Assembly: GCF_030272615.1 (NCBI RefSeq)
Contig: NC_081412.1
Coordinates: 20,687,932 to 20,751,931 of the forward strand
Reading direction: 5' to 3'
Length of the DNA stretch: 64,000 nucleotides
Source of the DNA: Cryptomeria japonica
Lineage: Eukaryota > Streptophyta > Pinopsida > Cupressales > Cupressaceae
In this document: positions 34,476 through 43,900 of the stretch, in pieces
How positions within the stretch are numbered: position 1 is the first letter of the stretch
Layout of the letters: every line of letters starts with the position of its first letter
Notes under the pieces: generated by a model
Database searches by the model: none
The model's input: only the letters and a program-made list of their open reading frames with translations
Told to the model about the DNA's origin: nothing
Program-made: the position numbers and the translations under genes

Positions 34476-34673
34476 ATGGAGGAGGAAAAAGAGGAGAAGG
34501 AGAAAGTAGAGAAGGACAAAGTGGAGAAGGAAAAAGTAGAGAAAGAGAAAGCGGAGAAGGAGAAAGCAGAGAAGGACAAAGTGGATAAGCAGAAGGTAGA
34601 GAAGGAGAAAATGGAGAAGGAGAAAGAGGAAAAAGAGCAGGCTGACAAGGAGGCTAATGAGAAAGAAGAGTAG
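34476..34673 (+). other. Lys/Glu repeat ORF in element F
   Basis: A 65-codon open frame of short repeats, mainly EKEKVEKEK and EKDKVEK units (6-mer and 9-mer periods), i.e. a DNA tandem repeat of gagaaggagaaag type. The predicted product is a highly charged helix. It bridges the gag-like ORF and the downstream helical ORF. The two serine/phenylalanine-rich minus-strand frames over it (34400-34844) are shadows. Confidence 0.6.
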
Positions 34674-35606
34674 GAAAAGAAGATACAAGAGGAGATCAAA
34701 GAAAAGGAAGGTGGACAGACTTCTGAGACTCCCAAGGCAATCGAAGTTCAAACCAAACAGGTTGATCCCACCAGTCACAGTGAATTGACTCTTGCCTATC
34801 TCACCAAATCTATAGATGAAAATGAGGTACTGAGAAGTATTCAACTTAATAAAGAAAGATTGGAGGAACTAAGAAGGAAGAAAGAAAAAGATGTTATTCA
34901 ACTTGTTGTTGACACTCTTTAAACCTTAGTCCCCGATACTGATCTTTTCAGTACCGATTCCTCACTGGCCCAGTTGAAAATTCTATGCACAGTAGTGGGT
35001 GATCAAGAGTAATCATTGGAAGATGCTTCCCAGGATACTACAGAGAAAAAGCATGCAAAGGCACTAAAATTTGCATTGGTGAAGCAATTTAATGAAGACA
35101 AAGCCAAGCTGATCCATGAGAGAGATGATATCAATCTGGAAATGGCTGAAGGATAGAAAATTTTGAGCAAAATATGTCAGCCTGATCTATTTTGTCATGA
35201 TGCTCTAAAGAAGAAAGGTCAACTTCAATCAGAGTTAAAGTAGTATATAGAGAACTTCAAAGTGCCATATGATTCCTACACAATGTATGGGTAGACCGTA
35301 CAGGCTCACAGGCAACTGAGTGCCAAGATTGAGTCAGAGATCTGCAAGCAGCCTCAAGATCTGCAAAAACTTCAGTTGCTTTTGTTACCTAAGATGCAGA
35401 TTCTTTAGAAGTGCTTTCTGAACATGGATGCCATTATTGTCACTCAGGAATTGAGCACTACTGATGCCATGGAGGAGTTAGCATTCCAGATGAAGACTCA
35501 GAGTGAAATTGCTGCCTCACTCCTAGCTACTTGGTCTACAGACATGAAGGAATTTCTGAAAAACTTTAAATTCATTTTTGAAATGTTTTACTCATTATTG
35601 TCATAA
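34674..35606 (+). pseudogene. Unassigned helical ORF of element F, in place of pol
   Basis: One frame, broken by about seven stops, continues from the Lys/Glu region: SELTLAYLTKSIDENEVLRS, LEELRRKKEKDVIQLVVDTL, FSTDSSLAQLKILCTVVGDQ, AKALKFALVKQFNEDKAKLI, PKMQIL and finally MDAIIVTQELSTTDAMEELA to WSTDMKEFLKNFKFIFEMF. No RT, protease or integrase motif appears. It is mostly helical with leucine spacing. Its last 70 codons resemble in length, spacing and position the end of the minus-strand ORF at 63380-63053. I do not recognise the family; it may be a protein specific to non-autonomous elements of this lineage. Confidence 0.55.
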
Positions 35607-35869
35607 ATATATACTTTGTTTTTATGTTATGCAATATGTTTTTGTTAAATCTTTGCGGCATGTTTGCATTACTTTGTCATTGTTGGCAAAGGAGGAGTGG
35701 TATTGTGAAAATTTTATGCAAATGGAAGTAGTACATACTTGTAGTTTTGGCAAAAGAGAGTAGTGTATATGCTTAGGGGGAGTAATTTGATTATGGCATC
35801 ATTTTTGTTTTGTAAGCACTTAGATGTCAAATTTTCCTAAGTGTTGCCATAAATGCCAAAGGGGGAGAT
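35607..35869 (+). other. 3' noncoding region and polypurine tracts of element F
   Basis: Purine runs occur near 35686 (caaaggaggag), 35777 (ttagggggagt) and 35856-35869 (ccaaagggggagat), the last abutting the 3' LTR start. Confidence 0.72.
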
Positions 35870-37012
35870 TGTTGGCATTTTGATGATGATTAGTTTTGAT
35901 TGTCATTGAAGGACACACACTTATTTGTTATATGAGTTATTCTCAACTGGTACTATGTGATGTATTGTTCAAACCGGTATTGTATGCCATTGTATGCATA
36001 GTCTTTGTTTGTAGAAAACTATCAGTGTTTGCAAAAGGAACTTATCGGTCAAAGCTTGACTAAGGACCTCAAGTGGTACAAGGACCTCAAGTGGTATGAG
36101 GATCCCAAGTGGTAGCCAATTTTTTTTTAAGATCAAAACACTATGTTCCAATTTAACAGTCTTTGTTTGTAAACCAGTAATCGGTATACTGTGTTTTGTT
36201 AACCGGCAAACTTGTAAAGTGTGATGACTAGTTATCATCCACCGACATCGATATGGTGATTTTGTGTCATGTTACAAATTGTGTCTATATGCACTGTACC
36301 TAGGAAATTATAGTCTAATCTCATCAGACCAACATGAAATCAGACTCCTATATGAGGACATCATGTCTAGGGTTTTATGTATGTGAGAAGTGTTGCGTAA
36401 GAAGATTAGGTCTTTGCAGAAAAGGTATTTTACGACAGAAATTGAACAGAAGACTAAAGTAGTGTTGCAATGCATTAACAGAGCACAATCAAGGATCTAA
36501 CTAAGCATTTTGTGCTACTTTGTAGATCACTTGTTGATTACTAATCTCTTCGACAAATCAGAAACCCTTAATCGGGTAGGCTCAGTTAAGCCTGTTCTAA
36601 ATCCTCTAACAAGGTGGTTCACAGTTGTGGATCTAAAATCCTTTAACAGGGTAGTCTATAACAGGACTTATCTCCTAACAAAGATCAGGATTCCTAACAA
36701 GATCTGTTCTGGTGAAGAACATTGTAAGGCCTTAACCAAACTGACCTTAACTAGTGTAGTTGCTATTCTGCAGATAGTAGACTTGTGAGTTTTACTCACC
36801 GTGGTTTTTCCCATTTGGGTTTCCATGTCAAAATATCTTGTGTTATGGTGATTGTGATATTGTGAGTGAATGCTTTATTTTCTATTTGGCTTGTTTGTGT
36901 ATTAATCGGTTTATTGTTTAAAGGACTATACCGGTCTATAGTAAAATTGCTTGAGTGTTTGTTAAATTTTTTGGGTATACTAATTCACCCCCCCCCCTCT
37001 TAGTATTCATCA
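35870..37012 (+). repeat. 3' LTR of element F
   Basis: 1143 bases, tgttggcatttt to tattcatca. Matches 27111-27515 plus 32698-33399. It carries the cccatttgggtttcca block near 36810 and a C-tract at 36988-36997. Followed by the TSD gttaa. Confidence 0.9.
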
Positions 37013-37017
37013 GTTAA

Positions 37018-38097
37018 GAGTCACCTAGTGAAGTGATTTTAACCTCAGCTCTGTTAGGAGCTCTTCCCTATTAGGAGTAACCTTTCTAAAGGATTTAAAC
37101 AAAAATTAATGAGCCACCCAGTTAAGGGATTTACAAGATCGGGCCTGTTAGGACCTACCCAGTTAAGCGATTTCAATACTATTGCAAGTGTTAGGAAAAA
37201 ATAGATAAATGATCTGATCAATGCACTCTATGCTTTCTAATACATATCCATTTTATCTCCAATCTGCTTGAAATATACAGACATCCCAATCTGATTCAGC
37301 ACACTCTCCTTCTCTGATCACCGACACAATAAGCCTTCTAAAACTTGACCTAAATAAACTTTACAATTAGGTCGGTTACATAATCCTAAATCATCAATAA
37401 AATACATTGAATTTACATCTTTTATTATATCTGATCATTACAAATCATTACAATTCATCATATAGATCATTACAACAAATTTCAAGACAATTACAATCGT
37501 TGAATGATCATAACTCAACATCGCACATCAATCTGATAAGTTGTCAAACCCTTATCATATTTTGCTAAGCACTTTGTTGTTTCCCAAGATATTCGCTCCG
37601 TGTATGTGCTAAAACAACATCTTATCTCTTCACACGGATTCTGACATGTCATCATCAACTTATAAACATGAAAAAATTTACCGCCAAACCATAAATCATC
37701 ACCGATCAAAGGATCTTGATACCGGTTCTCAAACCCTTCACTGCATATACAACAGTCAATTACAAACATGGTTTCAGACATAGACTCGTTACAATGTCAT
37801 AAGCATACATTACAAACTGCAAGACCTAACTCAATATGGATCTCTACCACAATAATCTCCTTCAATATTTTTGCTTATCGGTTCACTACTACTTAGTAGT
37901 TTTGCTATCCAACTCAATTCATTGCTAGTTAGTAAAATTTAGATAACTTAGATGATATACCAAACATAAACAAACATGGTTGCCATCAATGACAACACAA
38001 ATAACTGATCATCAAGCATCATATCATAATTATATCATCACCAATAGTCCTTTACCGGTACACCATCATCTCCATCAGTTATGCCAATATGCCAACA
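37018..38097 (-). repeat. 5' LTR of element C, remaining segment
   Basis: Continues the LTR from 27110 after removal of F and the duplicated TSD, and aligns with about 19660-20790. LTR start (minus strand tgttggcatattggc) is at 38097. The minus-strand frame 37515-37781 recurs at 20211-20432 because the LTR is repeated; it has no known motif. Confidence 0.88.
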
Positions 38098-38213
38098 GAA
38101 GCAACTGGTAGAAACTTTTGTCAATCCCCTTTGTCATTCTTGTCAAAGGGGGAGAGGAAACCAGTAGTAAACTAGATAGTACATGTGTTGACATCAATGC
38201 AAAAGGGGGAGAT
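38098..38213 (+). other. 3' end of element B internal region with polypurine tracts
   Basis: Resumes element B after the C insertion. Two purine tracts, gtcaaagggggagagg (about 38144) and gcaaaagggggagat (38199-38213), the last directly before the LTR. Confidence 0.8.
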
Positions 38214-40632
38214 TGTTGGCATTATGTTGTCATTAATGTCTTCCAGTAGTGTTGTCATTGATGTTAACCGGTATAGATTGTCAACCGGTGAGTAATGAAT
38301 GTCAACTGGTGAGTGATGTGTTGCAAGTGTGTTGTTGTCAATCGGTAAGCATGTGACCTGTAGGAATGCAAGGTTGAACTAATGAAGAAGGGCAGGCAAC
38401 TCATATATAGTTTTTTTGATGTCATACAGTAGGACCCCCACTGGATAAAGATGTTGTCACCAATTGAAGAGAAGATTGACAGAAATTGTCATGCCTCAAG
38501 ATAGCAAGGAAGACATATGGGATGTCTACCAGGTCATATATCTAGTTGATAATGTTTCTACTTAGTTTCAGAAAAGTCATATTAGTGCAATGCAAGAAGT
38601 AGAATGAGCAACAAATATCCACTCCCATCGGATGTTCATAGATTGAGTGCATTGGTCCATCTACTCCCACCAGTTGGTGGCAATATCATAACCCTCTGGG
38701 ATAAGACAATCAAAGAAGTTAAAGGTAGATGGTTGAAGGCTTATATCGGATGACCAAAGTGAATCATGAGGAAGCCTCTAGTAAATGAAATGAAAGATAT
38801 GAATAGGATCAACAAGAGAAGGCATGATGAGCTACCGAGACAGAAAAGGAAGAGTAAGTTGTGTTGAGTTTGTTACTTTGACAAACCGGGTGAGATGAGA
38901 ACCTGGCTGATGAAGGAGAAGGATAGGTTTAACATGGTAGACATGGAGTTACACCGGGATGCAAATGGAGATTGGTGTTACCATAGTTGGAGACAGTTAA
39001 ATATTGGTGGCATAATTCTCTCATGGTTGTTACTGGTATGCAGGCAGGAGTACTATCAACTAGTAAATAGGAATTGAGTTGTGTTCAAGCAACTGATATG
39101 GACGATTGGAGAGGATTTGGATGTTGCGGTTTAGAATATATGCTCATAACTTTGGCATGTGTTTGTTTTTGAAACCACATCAAGTTTGGTGAACCAAAGA
39201 GCATGTTTATAATTGATTGGTATGTACTTAGTGAAGAAGAATGAATACCAGTCCAGTATGCAGGTAGGTAAGGCAACCAGTAAGCTAACAAAGAGACAAA
39301 TTGAAGGACTCTCTTTAGATGGACATGTGCATAGTGAAGTGCTTGGCATGAAGATTAACAGGTTACTGTATAACCAGTAGGGAAAGATTTGAACCCGTAG
39401 TATAAGGTGAATACCGGTAGTGTGTTTTTGGTCGGTGCCTAAGCCTAAACCGACATAGTCAACCGAGTTGGATGCCAACAGAGTTGACATGTGGAATCTA
39501 GGTGGCTAACGTACAGTGGTGAAGAGTGTGTCGGTGAGGTGGTTGCCGACTAAGTCCGTGTTTAATGCAGACTACGAAAATCACATATGAGTTGTAGAGG
39601 ATTGCGGCTTGAAGAAGGTTGAAGGAAAGAGATCTGATTCCTTGACATCTTGATCAAAGTAGGACATCAAGTTGCATATCTGATTTGGAGTAGGAAATAG
39701 AGAAATCATTTATTGTGATTGACAAAGAGTGAGGCCAACAAAAAAGGTTGCAGTTTCCTAAAGATATTAAATGTGTTTTGGAAGAATAAAATATGTCAGT
39801 ACTGGTTGTTCTGATGTAGTTTGTGAATCTCGAAGATGAGATCAGATTTGATCTAATACGGATTGGGTCGGTGAAGAATATCCTAGGGGGATAAGTTTGA
39901 ATTTTCGTTTTGGCGGGAAAGCCCAAGAATAAATATCAAGATTGAAGATCTTGGTGTTGTTGAGGATGCCAGTGGTTGGAGTAGAGAGTGAATGAGTGCA
40001 GAGTAAGGATCATGATGAAGGAGGTTGGATGCTAGATGTCGGATGCCAATGAAGAGGATGAACTAACTAGTCTGATCGGTTAAGTGGTGAACCTTAAAGC
40101 AACTAAGTGTGTTGGAGAAGAAACTGGTAAGAGGAGTTTAACCGGTAAGTGCGATGAGAAATTATTTATCTATCTGTGGGAGGGTAGACTGCTGAAGTAA
40201 AGGCTGATTGGGAACTGATAGAAAGAGAAAGAGGAAGATCTGGAAGACAAGACTCAATCGGCAAGGTTCAGGGTTTACCGATAAAACTTCTACAGAGAAT
40301 AACTATCTGTCATACCAATAGAGACTATATCAGTAAGGAAGAGTTAGTGAAAAATGAGATCCGGTAAGGTAGAAGCCAAGTAGAAGAGGATTCAGACAAA
40401 GAGAGAAAGGTCCCAATAGAGAAGAGGCAGAGTGACAAAAAGAGGATCAACCGGTAAATCAAAGCAAAACATAACAGTGTATTAGACTATTGAGGTTTCA
40501 ATCGGTATGGCAGAGGGAGAGCGAAGGGAGATCCGACAAAGCTGATGCAAAGAACATAGAGCATAAGACAAAGATATTTGTGAGAGTTACAAAGATCATT
40601 TGTAACAAGGTTATTACTATTGTATTGATATT
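38214..40632 (+). repeat. 3' LTR of element B, truncated
   Basis: Begins tgttggcattatg and follows the 5' LTR through the ttgtaacaaggttattac stretch (40603-40620) that the CACTA insertion separates in the 5' copy. The match ends at about 40632 (attgatat). The final 400 or so bases, including the C-tract and CA end, are missing. Confidence 0.85.
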
Positions 40633-40639
40633 ATCTAGC

Positions 40640-41330
40640 AAAAATAGTACATCAACATTACAATTCCTTAAGCATCCCAGCCGCTTATAACATGCGTTTT
40701 TAGGGTAAAAACAAAGTGGGCCTTTTTAGGGTTTTATTACAATGTCAGTTTTCATCAAAAAAATACCAAAAAAAAAAAATTCTCGGGGGCTCCCGCCCCC
40801 GAACCCCCACTTTTCTCGAGGGCTGCGGCCCCCAAACCCCTACCCGGGGCCCGGCCCGGCCCTGGACCCCGACGAGGATACATGCTGAGTGTACAGTACT
40901 TTGCTAATCAATCACCACATTTCAACACAATGCCTAGTATTGAACATCCTGGTATGGCACGTTGGACAATGATGGTGGAATTTCCAAGGATACGGTTGAA
41001 TGTGCCAAGGATCGTGTATGTGATCAGCTTGTTCCTAATGATGTTTTCAGATTGGTTATCACATATTTAAATGAGAATCATATCTTTGACAAAGGTAAAT
41101 TTGAGTTCTATATTTTTGGTGGCCCAAGGCCACCAAAAAAAGTTTGGCTTTGATTCTTTGAAGTAATATACACAATGGTTATAAGCTCAATGGATAATGC
41201 ACTTGGTCTACTTCTCCCAGAGACCTGTATTCTTGATGTGCCTGCAGGGGGCATCCATCCCCAGCCAGAGCCATTGTTAGCCCTGAATTTTGATCCCATT
41301 CAAGAGCATCAAAATCCTGTTATTTTTTTT
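40640..41330 (+). other. GC-rich patch and exon-like fragments, unrecognised
   Basis: 40780-40880 is very GC-rich, with short dyads such as cgggggc-tccc-gcccccg. Downstream, the plus-strand frame at 40962-41095 (GGISKDTVECAKDRVCDQLV, FRLVITYLNENHIFDK) ends at a possible splice donor (aaag then gtaaat). A 41188-41330 frame reads LGLLLPETCILDVPAGGIHP and PEPLLALNFDPIQEHQNPV. Composition and codon look are exon-like, unlike the surroundings. I do not recognise the protein. A perfect hairpin (ttttggtggcc, caa, ggccaccaaaa) lies at about 41114-41138 between them. Confidence 0.4.
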
Positions 41331-41547
41331 TAAATCAAACTGGCGGGTATATTCTTTTAAATTTTTGACTTGTCACCCTGGTGAACATTAAATTAAGTCA
41401 GCGATTGATGGGGCTAATACCATTCAAAAAATGGGCCCTAGATCCTTGTTACACTATTCAATTGGTAATTTGTAAAAGGGGAATAAATCCTTGTCAGCCC
41501 ATGCCAATTTTCTTAAGGATTTAATCAAAGGTGGGTCCCAAACCCTA
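41331..41547. other. Unassigned short stretch
   Basis: No coding or repeat signal recognised before the tandem duplication. Confidence 0.3.
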
Positions 41548-41911
41548 TGGGACCACTCAGCTTACTTGGCCATTCCAAGGTGTCCCTCGGGAGGGAACTC
41601 GATACTCGACATAATGTGTTCTTTGGTTTGGTCGAGTCCTAAGTCAAGATGCAGAGAATTGAATACTCGGCCCTCGGTGTCTCACTTTTCCAATTGGATG
41701 AGATCTGATTCTTGCAGTTGCGAGATGTGTGGGACCACTCAGCTTACTTGGCCATTCCAAGGTGTCCCTCGGGAGGGAACTCGATACTCGACATAATGTG
41801 TTCTTTGGTTTGGTCGAGTCCTAAGTCAAGATGCAGAGAATTGAATACTCGGCCCTCGGTGTCTCACTTTTCCAATTGGATGAGATCTGATTCTTGCAGT
41901 TGCGAGATGTG
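41548..41911 (+). repeat. Perfect 182-bp tandem duplication
   Basis: Copies at 41548-41729 and 41730-41911 are identical by eye. The third unit starts (tgggaccactcag) but diverges after 13 bases at about 41925. The same protein frame therefore appears twice at 41491-41957. It lies just upstream of a probable LTR edge and looks like internal sequence of a retroelement. No domain was recognised. Confidence 0.9.
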
Positions 41912-43460
41912 TGGGACCACTCAGGACTCAATGGGAGTCTCTTTTCCACTTCAATGAGTCCCGAGCAGATGAAATACATGCGTTGTGTGTTGAATAGAGA
42001 CCAAGTTGGCATCTCGACAAGCAACAAGATGACCAAGCTAACTTTTGTGAGCCCTGAGTTTGTTCAACATTAAGAATGTGGAATCTTTACAAACTCAGAA
42101 CTCATGGAGGGGGGAAAGTGATACCCGATCACTAAACATGTTGAAAGCATCAGCATTTGAGGTATGCATTTGAACAAGTGTCAGAAAAGCAAGGATTTAG
42201 AGGATATTTCACACTCATTTGAGGGAATAAAATTCTTAATTTTTCATATTCATGTTATATATGTGGAGTTAGAACTACGATAAGTCTAGTATACAATAGA
42301 GCTTGAAAGGGAAGTAAGGATGTTCTTAAATATAGATCAATGTAAGGATGAATAAGTCAGTAATTCATATTACTGAATTGGTTGAAGATTAAACTTCAAA
42401 AATGTTTACATCTATGTTAAAGCTTTGTGAGAAATGGATCATGTTGAAGAAGAGGTGTCCCTTAAAGAAAACCTGTGATAAATTTGTCGTATAACCAAAG
42501 GGACCTTGAAAATGCACTAGATCACCGGAGAGGAACAAGATGATTAATGTGCATATGCAATACTATTTTACAGTTTGCATTTGACTAGATTTCCTCTAGC
42601 GGAAAAATTTTCCCCTTGGATGCAGAAGTATAGGGAGTTAGTGAGGGACATGGACACTGAGAAATTGGGTTGGTAGTGTCTCTAACCCAAACTCTAAAAG
42701 TTCTCCCCTACCAGGATGAGTAACGGGAGCCCCTCAAGATGGTATCTTATGCATCTATAACCACCCATGATCCGTGGTGATGTGGTTGGTGTGATGGTTA
42801 GTCTGTGTTGATGCTCTTTGATCATGGCATGATGGCTACCATGCATGACCATCCAGACGATTACACATCAAGACAAAACAGAGATAACCAGATCCATTCG
42901 GTTACTTTTGAAAGAAAAGACTAATTGGAAGAGTAAGTTGGACACATGTAAATAGCTTGAGGCTTGTTGTATTCCTTACCATTATAAAAGGAATATCAAG
43001 GTTGTTATAGGGGTTCTGAATTTTCTCATTTTCTGGGCAAGTAGAATAGGGTTGTGCATATTTTTTAGTGTTTGAATAAATTCCTTAGGGAATGAATGTA
43101 TAAACTTCTCAGTAATTTCAGTTAGTTCATGAGAAGATTATTGATTTATTGCAAAATTGTCTCCATTTGTATTTTTAAATTTCATATGAACCAAAATGTC
43201 AAGGATGTTTTGATTTGTCTTGATATTTTCCTATCAATGTGTAATCATGTGAATGGGTTTCCTTCAAGGAAGGAATTAAAGTCTATGTGCTAGTTACAGT
43301 AAATTTGAAGATATATTATGGATTAACAAGAATGATTTGTGTAACAACAAAAGGAGTTGCATCAATGTAAGGCATTAATGTTTGAAAGGCTCACTAATCT
43401 GAAGTAATCTACTATTTGGATTTGGATTTGTAATCTAGGAATTGACTCAATGCCCTGGGA
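41912..43460 (+). repeat. Probable LTR edge of a Ty3-like element
   Basis: A purine tract (tggaggggggaaag, about 42106-42119) is followed by tgatacccgatcac at 42120, the layout of a PPT and LTR start. A TATA-like ttataaaag (about 42985) and a downstream gggttctga block fit an LTR promoter. The end of the LTR, a second LTR and a PBS were not found, so the right boundary is only a guess. Confidence 0.4.
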
Positions 43461-43900
43461 TAGACACTGGCCTGTTGTTGTTCAGAATTTGTTTGAGAAA
43501 CATTTCCAATCAAATTAATCTTCCTTTTTCCCCTTCCTTTTTATAAATTATTTCAAATTATTTGTTCTTAGATTTTCTCAAAGGCATGGTGAATGGGATT
43601 AAGCTTGAATTTGAAGTAATGTATAAGTGTCTTATGAATCTGAGAATAATTCATCTTCCACAAGCCTATAGGCAATGATATTGTCAGATTATTATCAATA
43701 TAGGCCCAAATGGGAATACCCTCCTGAGTATGATAGAACTCAAAGTGAAGAAGGTTGTGAGAGCCTTATTATTGTTGGGTTTTCTTGTCCTTAGTTTGTT
43801 GACAGTATAAATCTATGTGACCTAGGAATTCAATCCCATATCCTATGGTTTTATAATTTCTCTTATGATTAAGGATAATAGGAAAAAACTCCAACAAAGC
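43461..43900. other. Unassigned AT-rich stretch before element D
   Basis: No domain recognised. The start of element D (LTR, PBS, gag N-terminus) is not visible and may have been lost. Confidence 0.3.

Larger units (their letters stand above)
27111..37012 (+). mobile_element. Element F: pol-less LTR element inserted in the 5' LTR of C
   Basis: Starts tgttggcattttc at 27111 and ends tattcatca at 37012, flanked by attaa (27106-27110) and gttaa (37013-37017), a 5-bp TSD with one change. The 5' LTR is 27111-27515 plus 32698-33399 (split by element G) and the 3' LTR is 35870-37012. The internal region (33400-35869, about 2.5 kb) has gag-like, Lys/Glu-rich and helical reading frames but no protease, integrase or RT, so it would need proteins from another element. 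Confidence 0.9.
19269..38097 (-). mobile_element. Element C: Ty1/copia element inserted in B
   Basis: Minus-strand element. The 3' LTR is 19269-20790 and the 5' LTR is 26742-27110 plus 37018-38097, split by element F. It is flanked by gaagt (19264-19268) and gaagc (38098-38102), a 5-bp TSD with one change. Removing it rejoins the internal region of B. It has the full set of copia functions in the order PBS, gag, protease, integrase, RT, RNase H, PPT, all broken by stops. It was therefore once autonomous, and it is younger than B. Confidence 0.9.
3913..40632 (+). mobile_element. Element B: pol-less copia-type LTR element, host of nested insertions
   Basis: The 5' LTR is 3913-6185 plus 15739-16175 (split by a CACTA transposon), the primer-binding site is at 16178 and the internal region is 16176-19268 plus 38098-38213 (split by element C). 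The 3' LTR starts at 38214. The two LTRs align along their length (for example 3913 onward with 38214 onward, and 6100-6182 with 40500-40600). Without insertions the element would be about 8.5 kb, mostly LTR. It encodes only a decayed gag and no pol, so it probably depended on another element. The 3' LTR stops matching at about 40632, and neither the LTR end nor a TSD is visible. Confidence 0.85.

Noticed and set aside
34400-34844. Ser/Phe- and Leu-rich minus-strand ORFs
   Set aside because: Shadow frames of the purine-rich Lys/Glu repeat on the plus strand.
37515-37781. 88-codon minus-strand ORF repeated at 20211-20432
   Set aside because: It is repeated because it lies in the LTR of C; the copies differ by frame-affecting changes and no domain is seen.
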